A DNA stretch of 64,000 nucleotides from NCBI RefSeq assembly GCF_004916905.1, contig NZ_SDLV01000030.1:1-64000 (forward strand). The letters are read 5' to 3'. Each line of letters begins with the position of its first letter. The first letter of the stretch is position 1. This DNA comes from Chryseobacterium candidae. Lineage in GTDB: Bacteria > Bacteroidota > Bacteroidia > Flavobacteriales > Weeksellaceae. Both the position numbers and the translations under genes were made by a program. Positions 33,657-43,188 of this stretch are shown here, piece by piece. A model generated the notes under the pieces. It ran no database searches. It was given only the letters and a program-made list of their open reading frames with translations, and was not told where the DNA came from.

Positions 33657-34946
33657 ATGAAGTATCAAAGAAGTTCGGCTTTATTTGATGAAGCCTACAA
33701 ATACATTCCGGGAGGTGTAAACTCTCCGGTAAGAGCATTTAAATCCGTAGGAGGAGTGCCTGTTTTTATGAAATCGGCAAAAGGGGCTTACCTTACCGAT
33801 GCAGATGACAATACTTACATCGATTATATCAACTCATGGGGCCCGGCCATTTTAGGACATACTCATCCTGAGGTACTGGAAGAACTGAAAATACAGGCTG
33901 AAAAAGGATTCTCTTTCGGTGCTCCTACAGAACTGGAAACAGAAATTGCAAAATTCATCATTGAAAATGTTCCGAATATCGACCAGATAAGAATGGTTTC
34001 TTCAGGAACAGAAGCTTGTATGAGTGCTATCAGACTGGCAAGAGGATATACAGGAAGAGATAAAATTGTAAAATTTGAAGGCTGTTATCATGGGCATTCG
34101 GATTCATTCCTGATTAAAGCGGGAAGTGGTGCAGCTACTTTTGGAAATCCAAATTCTCCGGGCGTAACAGCTGGAACAGCAAAAGATACTTTGTTAGCGC
34201 GTTATAATGATTTTGAACAGGTTGAAGATTTATTCCGTCATAATCAGGGAGAAATTGCAGCGGTAATTATAGAACCTGTTGCGGGAAATATGGGTTGTGT
34301 ATTGCCGGAAAACGATTTTTTACAAAAACTGAGAAAGATCTGTGATGAAAACGGAGCATTATTGATCTTTGATGAGGTGATGACTGGTTTCAGATTAGCT
34401 TTCGGAGGAGCTCAGGAACTTTTCAATGTAAAAGCTGATCTGGTGACTTACGGAAAAGTAGTCGGAGGAGGGCTTCCGGTAGGAGCTTTCGCTGGTAGAA
34501 ATGAAATCATGGATCATCTTGCACCAAAAGGCGGTGTTTATCAGGCGGGAACATTAAGTGGAAATCCTTTAGCAATGAGAGCCGGATTAAAAACTCTTCA
34601 GCTTATTAAAAATGATTCTGAGTTTTTCAGCAGATTGGAGAAAACAACAGAAACATTGGATTTTGAGATCGGAAAAATCTTAAATGAAAAAGGAATCGCT
34701 CACAGAATCAACAGAAAAGGTTCTATGATGTCTGTATTCTTCCATATTAAAAGCGTTTCCAACTTTGATGAAGCACAGGAAGCAAATCATTCTTTGTTTA
34801 ATAATTTCTTCCACCAGATGCTTAAGAATGGAGTCTATCTTCCGCCAAGCGGTTATGAAACTTACTTCATCAGCGATGCCATCAAGGATAAAGAAATTGA
34901 TATGACACTGGAAGCAGTAAGAAAATTTGAATATTCAAATAAATAA
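33657..34946 (+). CDS. hemL: Glutamate-1-semialdehyde 2,1-aminomutase
   Basis: A 429-residue PLP enzyme of the C5 tetrapyrrole pathway that converts glutamate-1-semialdehyde to 5-aminolevulinate. Signatures are [39 protein letters not shown] and the cofactor-lysine segment [19 protein letters not shown]. The length is typical and the reading frame intact. Its neighbours do not include other heme genes. A good terminator follows. Confidence 0.95.
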   Translation: MKYQRSSALFDEAYKYIPGGVNSPVRAFKSVGGVPVFMKSAKGAYLTDADDNTYIDYINSWGPAILGHTHPEVLEELKIQAEKGFSFGAPTELETEIAKFIIENVPNIDQIRMVSSGTEACMSAIRLARGYTGRDKIVKFEGCYHGHSDSFLIKAGSGAATFGNPNSPGVTAGTAKDTLLARYNDFEQVEDLFRHNQGEIAAVIIEPVAGNMGCVLPENDFLQKLRKICDENGALLIFDEVMTGFRLAFGGAQELFNVKADLVTYGKVVGGGLPVGAFAGRNEIMDHLAPKGGVYQAGTLSGNPLAMRAGLKTLQLIKNDSEFFSRLEKTTETLDFEIGKILNEKGIAHRINRKGSMMSVFFHIKSVSNFDEAQEANHSLFNNFFHQMLKNGVYLPPSGYETYFISDAIKDKEIDMTLEAVRKFEYSNK

Positions 34947-34951
34947 TAATG

Positions 34952-34978
34952 AAACCGGATTTAAAATCCGGTTTTTTT
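34952..34978 (+). terminator. Terminator of hemL
   Basis: AAACCGGATTTAAAATCCGG forms a short-loop stem with a following run of seven T. Confidence 0.9.
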
Positions 34979-35022
34979 ATGGAAAAGAAAGTTTAGGTTG
35001 AAAAAAAATCAACGCAATCTCT

Positions 35023-35480
35023 GTCACTCAGTAGGAGTTTCACCAGCATAAAAACAGCATAATTTGGATTCCTGCAGAATGACAAGTGTTGTGGATATTT
35101 TTATACTAATCATAATTGCTAGTCTTAGTTTTATACAAAAAGTAAAGGCTGCCCCTTTGTCACTCCGTAGGAGTCTCAACAGCGTAAAAACATCATAATC
35201 AGGATTCCTGCGTAATGACAGGCGTTGTGGATATTTTTATATTAAACATACTTGATACAGATAGTTTAGCCGGTCTATTTGTCACTCCGTAGGAGTCTCA
35301 ACAGCGTAAAAACATCATAATCAGGATTCCTGCGTAATGACAGGCATTGTCGATATTTTTATATTAAACATACTTGATATAGAAAGTTTAACCGGTCTAT
35401 TTGTCACTCCGTAGGAGTCTCAACAGAGTAAAAACATCATAATCAGGATTCCTGCGTAATGACAAGAAGCGTTGTGGATA
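35023..35480 (+). repeat. Tandem array of four palindromic units, about 122 bp each
   Basis: Units start with GTCACTCCGTAGGAGTCT (or a close variant) at 35023, 35159, 35281 and 35403. Each starts with this arm and, about 50 bases later, has a GGATTCCTGCGTAATGACA arm that is its imperfect complement, so every unit can form a long stem. Units 2, 3 and the shared part of 4 are nearly identical with a 122-bp period; unit 1 is diverged and 136 bp long. The array fills most of the 660-bp gap between hemL and the truncated amidohydrolase. Confidence 0.92.
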
Positions 35481-35606
35481 AATTAAGTAGACCATAAAGC
35501 ATTCCCCTAAGGAATCAACACAAAGCATAAATCATACAGATTTTGTAATAAACCATACACTTCGTTCAGAGTACTTCTTTTTAATTTTGTCTTAAATAGA
35601 TTGGAA

Positions 35607-36341
35607 ATGAAGACCTCAGACAATAAGATCCCCCGTAAAGATTTCATCCGAAACTCAGCGTTGGCTGTAGCGGGGCTCACTTTAATACCCAATATCATGA
35701 CTGCATCGCCTTTCGATGAGAAAAATCTTTCAGTAAAAGGAAAAATGAGCCTTAAAAATGTTCGTCTGGAAACAAGGTTTGAATACCAGGATGGAGAAGT
35801 AGCTTCTACCAAAACAGATCTGTTTTATGTAGAAGTTGAAAAAGGAAAAATCACAAAGATCACACCCAATCAACCCAATGCTAAAGCTGTAGATGCAAAA
35901 GGACTATTGATGCTTCCTGCATTTAAAGATATGCATATTCACCTTGATAAAACCTTCTATGGAGATCAGTGGCAGTCCGTTAAAAAAAGAGCCGGAGGAG
36001 TAAAAGGAATGATAGAACTGGAGCAGAAAATGCTTCCTGAGATGCTGAAAAAATCAACATTCAAAGCTGAAAAACTGATCGAGCTATTACAATCGAAGGG
36101 AACTTCCTATGCAAGAAGCCACGTGAATATTGAACCGACTTCCAAACTTCAGTCATTAAAAAATCTGCAAAAAGCGTTAGAAAATAAAAAGAAAAGCTTT
36201 GGAGCTGAGCTGGTAGCCTTTCCACAGCATGGTGTTTTCTATACGGATTCCGTACCTTATTTGAAAGAAGCTGCGAAGATGGATATTTATTCTGGAGAAA
36301 CTAATCAGAAGTATATATATTTATACACTTGTTTTTTGTAA
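35607..36341 (+). pseudogene. Truncated amidohydrolase (cytosine-deaminase-like), Tat-type signal
   Basis: The 244-residue product starts MKTSDNKIPRKDFIRNSALA, resembling a twin-arginine signal with RK in place of RR. It has the amidohydrolase metal motif LPAFKDMHIHLDKTFYGDQW and a following barrel half (YARSHVNIEPTSKLQ). Intact relatives are usually about 400 residues, so roughly the C-terminal third or more is missing, including the later metal ligands. The last residues (YSGETNQKYIYLYTCFL) do not look like the family and probably derive from the deletion junction. It is likely a non-functional remnant. REP copy G lies 126 bp downstream. Confidence 0.75.
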
Positions 36342-36466
36342 TGCCATCGGAAGCTTTTCGGGTGGCTTTTTTTGAATGGGTTCCGGAGTGCGGGTTTAGA
36401 CTTTTCGTGATCCTGGTTTTTATTTTCCGGATCAGAGTTTCAGATGGTGAATTTCGAGATTGTTTA

Positions 36467-36535
36467 TATTCAATAGGAACGGGCTTTAGCCCGTTTGAAT
36501 GGAAAAAGATATTCCTCCGGCTTTAGCCAAAACTT
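36467..36535 (+). repeat. REP-like double palindrome, copy G
   Basis: It starts TATTCAATAGGAACGGGC, includes ACGGGCTTTAGCCCGT, and ends GGCTTTAGCCAAAACTTA. It occupies part of the 389-bp gap after the truncated amidohydrolase; the rest of the gap holds a terminator and no gene. Confidence 0.85.
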
Positions 36536-36659
36536 ATCAAGGAAGGGTATGTGTCTAAACATAAAAATAATTGTTCAAATTGCAATCCGGTATTTTTACA
36601 ATGTGAACATCTATTCATATTCAAAATTCCTAATATTGGTAATATCTCATAATAACGAT

Positions 36660-36692
36660 AAAAAAAGCCCCCGGAAATACTTCCGGAGGCCT
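36660..36692 (-). terminator. Terminator of the surface lipoprotein gene
   Basis: On the minus strand GCCTCCGGAA and TTCCGGGGGC pair with one mismatch, followed by a T run. It lies about 40 bp past the lipoprotein stop. Confidence 0.8.
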
Positions 36693-36730
36693 TCTATTTG
36701 AAATTAAATCTAGGTACTTATATGATGATG

Positions 36731-38140
36731 TTATAAGTTAAAGTTTGTCCATCCTGCATACCAGGTATCGTTCGCATCTTTTACAGCACCTTTGTAAGTA
36801 ACCTGTGTAAACCAAGTCGCTAATTTAGGGTTAGTAAATGCACCTCCTGTTAATAATGGAGAACCTGAGCCAGGAGCGAAGTTTGGTGTAGTTCCTGCAG
36901 GAGCCCATGCGTTGGCAAGCTTTACATCAGCAGTAGAAGCAAGGATTGTGTTTCCTTTAGCATTAAACCAGGTTGTAAGATCTGCTAACGTATACGTTGT
37001 TGGAGTAGAGGTAGATGGTCCGAACTTTAAAGGAGTTTGCATTCCTGCTAAAACGTTGTTTTCAAAGAATAGTTTATTACCTACAATATTGTTATCTGTT
37101 GGAGATCCTTTTGTAGCATCAATGAATAATCCAACAGGGAATCCTGTGAATACAGAGTTGAAAACAGAGATAGAAGAATTTCTTCTGATTTGTAATGCAT
37201 TCTGGAATAATGCGTTGATAGAACCAGAAGCCGCAGAGTTGATTGGCCCGATAATCGTCATATTAGAGAATATAGCAGATGTCTGAGGATTTAAAGTAGA
37301 ACCGTTGGCGTCATTATCAGATTCAAATGCGTTAGAACCTGAAACGTCTGCTACCTGAGAATCTCTTACTGCGATACCAAACTGTACCTTTCCTGAGAAA
37401 CCGTTATCTGTATCAAAATCGTCATCAAGACCTTTGTAAGAAATAAGGTGAGAACAGTTTACCGTACCTCCGAACCACTCAAAACTGTCATCATTAGCAT
37501 AAGCAACTTCTACATAGTCTACTGTAGTTCCGCTACCTACACCCCCGAACGTAATTCCGTTGATCTCTTTATCCGGTAAGAATGCATATCCTGCATATTC
37601 TATTCTTACATATTTTAATACACCACTGTTGTCAGCAGCGTTGGTTCCGCCATAAAGTCCAAGACCTTCAGAGTTGTTAATACCTCCTTCAATTTCTCCA
37701 ACTCCGTTTGCTCCTCCGAAAGATGCATTAGTAGGAGCGTTTCCTAAGATTACTACACCTGCCCAGTCTCCTCTTTTAGGACTTGGTTTCTCTGAAGTGA
37801 AGATAATAGGGTTGGCAGCAGTTCCTTCCGCCATGATTTTGCTCCCTCTTGTAATGATCAAAGCTCCGTTTTTATCAGCTTCACCTACAATCTTTGTACC
37901 TGGCTCAATAGTTAAAGTAGCTCCGTTAGTTACATATACCAGTCCTCTCAGCTTATAGATTTTATTGGCTTTAAGTGTAGTATTGGAAGTGATTTTTCCT
38001 GAAAGAATAAGGTTTTCAGTTTCTCCGTTTCCGTTACCTCCATTTTGAATAATGGTAGGTCCATCTTCTTCTATATTTCTACAAGCGGTAGTTGATACTA
38101 GAGCGCCAAGCATTAAAGAATATAAAACGAACTTTTTCAT
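36731..38140 (-). CDS. Surface lipoprotein with beta-helix-like body, partner of TonB receptor
   Basis: The 469-residue protein has a lipoprotein signal (VLYSLMLGALVSTTAC, Cys20). A glycine/asparagine-rich linker follows, then a repeated beta-strand body resembling a right-handed beta-helix: LKANKIYKLRGLVYVTNGAT and IYGG-type turns, with YANDDSFEWFGGTVNCSH. It lies 44 bp downstream of a TonB-dependent receptor gene on the same strand, a pairing common in Flavobacteriia and similar in logic to SusC/SusD. It is probably a surface binding lipoprotein for the receptor. Homologues are sometimes mislabelled multidrug transporter. The substrate is unknown. Confidence 0.8.
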   Translation of the reverse strand: MKKFVLYSLMLGALVSTTACRNIEEDGPTIIQNGGNGNGETENLILSGKITSNTTLKANKIYKLRGLVYVTNGATLTIEPGTKIVGEADKNGALIITRGSKIMAEGTAANPIIFTSEKPSPKRGDWAGVVILGNAPTNASFGGANGVGEIEGGINNSEGLGLYGGTNAADNSGVLKYVRIEYAGYAFLPDKEINGITFGGVGSGTTVDYVEVAYANDDSFEWFGGTVNCSHLISYKGLDDDFDTDNGFSGKVQFGIAVRDSQVADVSGSNAFESDNDANGSTLNPQTSAIFSNMTIIGPINSAASGSINALFQNALQIRRNSSISVFNSVFTGFPVGLFIDATKGSPTDNNIVGNKLFFENNVLAGMQTPLKFGPSTSTPTTYTLADLTTWFNAKGNTILASTADVKLANAWAPAGTTPNFAPGSGSPLLTGGAFTNPKLATWFTQVTYKGAVKDANDTWYAGWTNFNL

Positions 38141-38184
38141 GTTATAAAGAATTAAATTATTTATTAGATTATTTGTTGAGTGAA

Positions 38185-40974
38185 TTAAAAATTGTATCCC
38201 AGTGTTAAACTGATATTGGTTCCTGTAAGTCTTTCAATAGCAAGAGCATCTTTGCTGTCATACTTACCATTGTCGTTCAGGTCATGGTAGAATTTAGCAC
38301 GACGGTTCAGGATATCTGAAACATTCAGCTTGATTTCTCCTTTGTTGCTCCATAATTTTTTAGCAAGCTGGAAGTCTAAAAGAGGTCTGGGTGCTTCCCA
38401 GATTGGTGGAACCTGATCGTTTCCTACATATAAGATTCTTCTTCCGATCATGTTGAATAATAGAGTAGAAGACCAACCTGATTTTTCAGTATCGTACTGA
38501 AGACTTAAGTTAACCGTGTATGGAGACTGTCCCTGCATTGGTCTGTCTATGTTGGTAGCTTCGTCCGTTACTCTGTTTTTAATTAATGCTACGTTTCCAC
38601 CCAGCGTAAAGTTTTTAAGAGCACTTACAAAATCCAGTTTTTTTCTCGCTTCCACTTCTAATCCATAAGCATCAGCTTTATCTACGTTAAGGTAGTTGAA
38701 AGTGTTACTGGTTCCTACCCCTGATTGGTTGAAGTATAATTCGATCGGTTTTTTGAAGTTTTTATAGAAACCTGCCACGGATATAATTTCTCCGTTTCTT
38801 GGATAGAATTCCCAACGAAGGTCAGCACTCGTGATTTTAGTTCTTTCAATAGATTTGTTACCGATTACAGTTGCTCCAAGGTCAAAATCATAATAAGCCA
38901 AAGGAGAAACCTCTCTGAATTCCGGTCTTACAACAGTTTGTGAACCTGCAAGACGGATATTCATTTTAGGATTTACCTTGAATGTCAAGTTCACAGCAGG
39001 TAAAAAGTCTGTCACTCTTGTATTGACAAAACGGTCATCACTCTTTTTTGTGCTTCCTACCAGCTGGTCAAAGTTTTCAACTCTTAATCCCCAGACTGCT
39101 CTTAACCATGGTGTGAAGTTGTTGTCAAACTGTAAATATCCTGCGTTAAGGATCGTATTGGCAATATATCGGTATTGGTTTCCTGCAATTTCATCAAATG
39201 TAAATCCTCCGTTAGTTCCAAAATTACCAGGATTGAAGATCGTTTCAAAAGGCTGAGAAAGCAATCCCTGATTGAAGTTTTCAAGTCTTACAGAGAACGG
39301 TCTTGAGTTGTATATTCTGTCTTTTACCTGGAATAAATACCCACCTTTGATCGTTTGTTTTTGTCCGAACATCGTAAATGTTTTGGATACATCACCTCCT
39401 GCATTATATAAATAGTCACTTAGCGTAGAGTAGAATACACTTCCTGATTTTTGAGAAAGACCATTAGAAATCAAAGCTAAATAAGGGCTTCCCGGCATGT
39501 TCGTATATTGGTTATACTGCAAACGCTGTAGCAAAGGGATGTATTGATCAAGAATCCCGAAGCTTCCGTACCAGTTTACGGTAAGACCGCCAAGAATATC
39601 AAGTTTATGGTTACCGGAAAGGGTAGAGTTATAGAAAGTGGTTTCTTTAAATCCAATTTCCCTTGCCATGATATTTGTTCCGTTAATAGGATCAAATTCA
39701 AAGTCCTTTCCAGTTCTGAAGGACATGTGATTTACTGTATTGTTGGTGATGATATTCTTCAGGGAAATTTTATTGTTGCTGTTCAGCTTTAAAGAAAGGT
39801 TCAACATCCCTCCTAAAATAATATCATTGCTGTATTTTTCTGTAAAATAATCGAAGTTGGTATCAGCAAGCTGATTGTTGATGGTAAAGAAACGGTTGGT
39901 AGATTCAGTTCTTCTTTTGTTATTACTGTAGTTTAAAACAGCAATTACTCCTAAATCTTTTCCGAATAACTTCGTGTTGAAACCTCCGTCTAACTGTAAA
40001 CTTAAGTTTTCAGGGTAACCGATACTGTTGTATCCAAGATTCTTTGTATATCCTTTGCCGATCTCTGTTTTCTGTGCTTCAGTCAGAATACTGAAAGCGT
40101 TTTTTGCAGGCATATTGGTAGGAAGTTTTCGGTAACCGTCATCAATTCCTAAAAAGTCCCATTTTCCTCCTTTCTGCATATGGAATTCCTGCCCCATAGT
40201 AGCGGTGTTTCCTCCTACGCCTACCTGTACATTGAAGAAATTTTTATTAGGAATATCTTTAGTATTTACCTGAATCAATGCACCTCCCCATTCACCTGTA
40301 TATTCAGGAATGAAAGTTTTGTTGATCACAAGGGTTTCGATAACGTTAGCAGGGAAAAGGTCAAAAGAGAAAGTCTTTCTGTCTGGTTCCGTACTGGATA
40401 ACTGGATGCCGTTCAGCATGGCCTGATTGTAACGGTCTGATAAACCTCTTACTACAATATATTTTCCATCAAACAAACTCACCCCGGAGACTCTTTTCAG
40501 AACTTCACCCGTATTTCTGTCCGGACTTCTTTTAATAGCTTCAACACCAATAACCTGAGAAACTACACCCGCATTCTTTTGTAAACCGATGGTAGAGGCT
40601 ATGGTTTCTTTTCTTGCATTTGATTTTATGACAACACCCTCAATTTCTTTTTCTTTGGTAGATGGCTTATCCAGAACAATATCAAGGTGAGTATTACCTT
40701 CATTTTTGATAATCACCTCACTGATCTCTTTTCTGTTATACCCATTGGAGCTTACCGTTACAATGTAATTGGCACCGGGAGAAAGGTTGATAGAGTAGTA
40801 TCCGGAAATGTCAGTGGTTACTTCCTGACCGTTTACCTTTACTTTTACACCTTCTATAGGAGTATTATCTTTCTCGTCCAATACCCTACCTTCCAAAATC
40901 TGACTTTGTGCAAAAGCATAGCCAGCAGAAAACAAGGCAAGTAGCATGATGCTCTTGTGGAGTTGTTTTTTCAT
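38185..40974 (-). CDS. TonB-dependent outer-membrane receptor with carboxypeptidase-regulatory-like domain
   Basis: The 929-residue protein has a signal peptide (ending SAGYAFAQ), a carboxypeptidase-regulatory-like domain (about 25-110: ILEGRVLDEKDNTPIEGVKV), a plug domain (about 110-260: VLKRVSGVSLFDGKYIVVRG, FIPEYTGEWGGALIQVNTKD) and a C-terminal barrel ending in SLTLGYNF. It takes up a scarce substrate across the outer membrane using TonB energy. The following gene encodes its putative surface lipoprotein partner. A PhoB/PhoR-like pair diverges upstream, which may hint at phosphate-linked control, but this is inference. Confidence 0.92.
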   Translation of the reverse strand: MKKQLHKSIMLLALFSAGYAFAQSQILEGRVLDEKDNTPIEGVKVKVNGQEVTTDISGYYSINLSPGANYIVTVSSNGYNRKEISEVIIKNEGNTHLDIVLDKPSTKEKEIEGVVIKSNARKETIASTIGLQKNAGVVSQVIGVEAIKRSPDRNTGEVLKRVSGVSLFDGKYIVVRGLSDRYNQAMLNGIQLSSTEPDRKTFSFDLFPANVIETLVINKTFIPEYTGEWGGALIQVNTKDIPNKNFFNVQVGVGGNTATMGQEFHMQKGGKWDFLGIDDGYRKLPTNMPAKNAFSILTEAQKTEIGKGYTKNLGYNSIGYPENLSLQLDGGFNTKLFGKDLGVIAVLNYSNNKRRTESTNRFFTINNQLADTNFDYFTEKYSNDIILGGMLNLSLKLNSNNKISLKNIITNNTVNHMSFRTGKDFEFDPINGTNIMAREIGFKETTFYNSTLSGNHKLDILGGLTVNWYGSFGILDQYIPLLQRLQYNQYTNMPGSPYLALISNGLSQKSGSVFYSTLSDYLYNAGGDVSKTFTMFGQKQTIKGGYLFQVKDRIYNSRPFSVRLENFNQGLLSQPFETIFNPGNFGTNGGFTFDEIAGNQYRYIANTILNAGYLQFDNNFTPWLRAVWGLRVENFDQLVGSTKKSDDRFVNTRVTDFLPAVNLTFKVNPKMNIRLAGSQTVVRPEFREVSPLAYYDFDLGATVIGNKSIERTKITSADLRWEFYPRNGEIISVAGFYKNFKKPIELYFNQSGVGTSNTFNYLNVDKADAYGLEVEARKKLDFVSALKNFTLGGNVALIKNRVTDEATNIDRPMQGQSPYTVNLSLQYDTEKSGWSSTLLFNMIGRRILYVGNDQVPPIWEAPRPLLDFQLAKKLWSNKGEIKLNVSDILNRRAKFYHDLNDNGKYDSKDALAIERLTGTNISLTLGYNF

Positions 40975-41270
40975 TATTACTTCTTTTACTTCTTTTTCAA
41001 GGGCAAAATAAGGGCTAAGTTTTTAAGAAAACTTTAGGAGAATCTTAATTAATTATGAAGTTTGTATTAACGAATGAATGGATTTTATAGTTATCGATGT
41101 TTTGTTTATATAATTATAATTTTTGTTTTAATATTGAATATTATTCCTTATATTTGATTTTTATATATTTATTTATTGTTTTTTTTATTGATTTTGTAAT
41201 TTGTGTTTAAAATGTTGTTTTTTAATAATTAGTTAACATTTGGCGGATAGATGAAATCAATTGAAATAAT

Positions 41271-41278
41271 TAATTTTG
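41271..41278 (+). promoter_or_regulatory. Promoter -7 box of response-regulator gene
   Basis: TAATTTTG fits the TAnnTTTG consensus 21 bp before the start codon. The 325-bp region between the divergent TonB receptor and the regulator is strongly AT-rich; no repeated operator-like boxes were recognised. Confidence 0.5.
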
Positions 41279-41299
41279 TGGGAATTCTTAAACTAGAAG

Positions 41300-41974
41300 A
41301 TGAGCAAAAAAATTCTTTTAATAGATGATGAACTGGACATTTTAGAGATTCTGTCTTACAATTTGGAAAAGGAAGGGTACGATATCTATACCGCTACCAA
41401 TGGTAATGAAGGTATAGAGAAAGCAAAGGAAATTGTTCCGGACCTTATCTTATTAGATGTCATGATGCCTGAAAAAGATGGTATAGAAACCTGTCAGGAA
41501 CTTCGTAAAGTGAAAGAACTGCAAAAAACACTTATTGTGTTCCTTTCTGCAAGAAGCGAAGAATTTTCTCAATTAGCAGGTTTTCAGGCGGGTGCTAATG
41601 ACTATGTCGTAAAACTGATCAAACCGAAAATCCTTATCTCTAAGGTAAATGCATTATTGCAGCTAACCTCTCAGGTTTCTGACAATGCTAAACTCATCGA
41701 AATCGGAGACCTTGTTATCGACAAAGATAACTTCAGAGTTTCCAAAAGCGGACAGCAGTTTCTTCTTCCCAAAAAAGAATTTGATTTGCTTTACCTTTTG
41801 GCCTCTAATACTGAAAAGGTTTTCAAAAGAGAAGAGATTCTGGAAAAAGTTTGGGGTAATGATGTGATTGTAGGAGAAAGAACCATTGATGTTCACATCA
41901 GAAGACTAAGAGAAAAATTAGGGATCAATACCATTCAGACATTAAAAGGGATTGGATATAAACTGATCGTTTAA
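41300..41974 (+). CDS. PhoB-like response regulator, OmpR/PhoB family
   Basis: A 224-residue regulator with a receiver domain (about 3-118) and winged-helix DNA-binding domain (about 130-222, RTIDVHIRRLREKLG). The phosphate acceptor is Asp53 (LILLDVMMPEKDG), with acidic Asp9/Asp10. The usual receiver KP dipeptide is changed: Lys105 is followed by Leu106 (DYVVKLIKPK), although a second KP follows at 108-109. The change may affect the cis-peptide at the active-site loop. It is followed by its histidine kinase after about 50 bp. The PhoB label rests on resemblance only. Confidence 0.9.
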   Translation: MSKKILLIDDELDILEILSYNLEKEGYDIYTATNGNEGIEKAKEIVPDLILLDVMMPEKDGIETCQELRKVKELQKTLIVFLSARSEEFSQLAGFQAGANDYVVKLIKPKILISKVNALLQLTSQVSDNAKLIEIGDLVIDKDNFRVSKSGQQFLLPKKEFDLLYLLASNTEKVFKREEILEKVWGNDVIVGERTIDVHIRRLREKLGINTIQTLKGIGYKLIV

Positions 41975-42022
41975 TTATTTAAAAATCTTAACTTTACGTT
42001 CAATCATTAAAACGTTGTAAAA

Positions 42023-43054
42023 TTGAAATTTTACAGACTTACCCTCGTTGCCTCCTGTCTGCTGACACTGGTAATGCTCCTTTTAGGTGTCGTATTCGAT
42101 TCGCTGAAAGATATCTACTATAAGACCCCTTTGTTCAAAACGGGTCTTTTCATCTGTATTGTCCTGATCTTCCTGATCAACTGTGTAGTACTGGAACTCC
42201 TTTTCAATTACTACAGCAGAAAACAGGTAAAAGGTCTTTCAGGATTTCTTCCGCAGGAAATAGTACAGAATCATGATGAAAATATCACCATCAAAGAGTT
42301 AGGTGAAAGATTTTCAGATCTCAATCAGCAGCAGGTATCTGAAATTGATATGATGAAAGAGATGGAAAGCTACCGTAAAGAATATATCGGAAATGTTTCC
42401 CATGAACTGAAAACCCCTTTATTTTCTATTCAGGGATATGTAGAAACCCTAAGAGAAGGCGGAGTAGACAATCTTACGATCCGGGATAAATATCTGGAAA
42501 GAATTGATAAATCGGTAGAAAGACTTATTGCTATTGTAACCGATCTTGATATGATCAATAGGCTGGAAGCTGGCGAAATCAACCTTACCGTTTCAAAATT
42601 TGATGTCAACCTTCTGATCAAAGAGATTTTTGACCTTCTTGATCTTGAAGCTGAAAAACGAAATACAACTTTACAGATTCAGACCCTTCATCCACAGATT
42701 TTTGTAGAAGCTGATAAACAGAAGATTTCTCAGGTTTTTATTAATCTCATCTCCAATGCCATTCATTATGCTAACAGACAGGAAGCAAAAGTGATTGTAA
42801 AAACCAGTATCCTGAAAAATAAGGTGCTGATAGAGGTCATAGACAACGGAATGGGGATCAAATCCGAAATTCTTCCAAGAATCTTCGAAAGATTTTATCG
42901 TGTGGAAACCAGCAGAAGCAGAAGAGAAGGCGGCTCCGGGCTTGGCCTGGCTATTGTAAAACACATCCTTGAAGCTCATAACGAAAATATTACCGTAGAA
43001 AGCGTTTACCTTGAAGGCACAAAGTTTAGTTTTATGCTTGAGAAAAGTAAATAA
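42023..43054 (+). CDS. PhoR-like sensor histidine kinase
   Basis: A 343-residue kinase with two membrane segments (about 8-27 and 42-62), a short linker, then a HisKA domain with phosphoacceptor His127 (YIGNVSHELKTPLFSIQGY) and an ATPase domain: N box VFINLISNAIHYA, G1 VIDNGMGIKSEI, G2 GGSGLGLAIVKHI. The periplasmic loop is only a few residues, so it probably senses through its membrane part or partners. The start is a TTG at 42023; the next in-frame ATG would break the first membrane helix. It pairs with the preceding regulator. Confidence 0.9.
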   Translation: MKFYRLTLVASCLLTLVMLLLGVVFDSLKDIYYKTPLFKTGLFICIVLIFLINCVVLELLFNYYSRKQVKGLSGFLPQEIVQNHDENITIKELGERFSDLNQQQVSEIDMMKEMESYRKEYIGNVSHELKTPLFSIQGYVETLREGGVDNLTIRDKYLERIDKSVERLIAIVTDLDMINRLEAGEINLTVSKFDVNLLIKEIFDLLDLEAEKRNTTLQIQTLHPQIFVEADKQKISQVFINLISNAIHYANRQEAKVIVKTSILKNKVLIEVIDNGMGIKSEILPRIFERFYRVETSRSRREGGSGLGLAIVKHILEAHNENITVESVYLEGTKFSFMLEKSK

Positions 43055-43106
43055 TTCCGGCAAAATGTAAGAAAAAAAAATATTTTAAAAAATCCTGAAA
43101 TATTTT

Positions 43107-43135
43107 TTTGTCACATGTCATTTATTATATATTTG
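43107..43135 (+). promoter_or_regulatory. Promoter upstream of pRiA4b-like gene
   Basis: TTTG at 43107-43110 and TATATTTG at 43128-43135 are separated by 17 bp, close to the Bacteroidota -33/-7 arrangement. The start codon at 43189 lies about 53 bp downstream. Confidence 0.6.
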
Positions 43136-43188
43136 CAACAGAGATTTATCATAATTATAAAGGCAAAAAAGTAATTTAAGAAACTGAT

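Noticed and set aside
35023..35480. Tandem array as a CRISPR
   Set aside because: Repeat period is about 122 bp and whole units, including the would-be spacers, are nearly identical. No cas genes are near.
36329..36701. Two short overlapping plus-strand open frames after the truncated amidohydrolase
   Set aside because: They span REP copy G and a terminator and show no protein-like composition.
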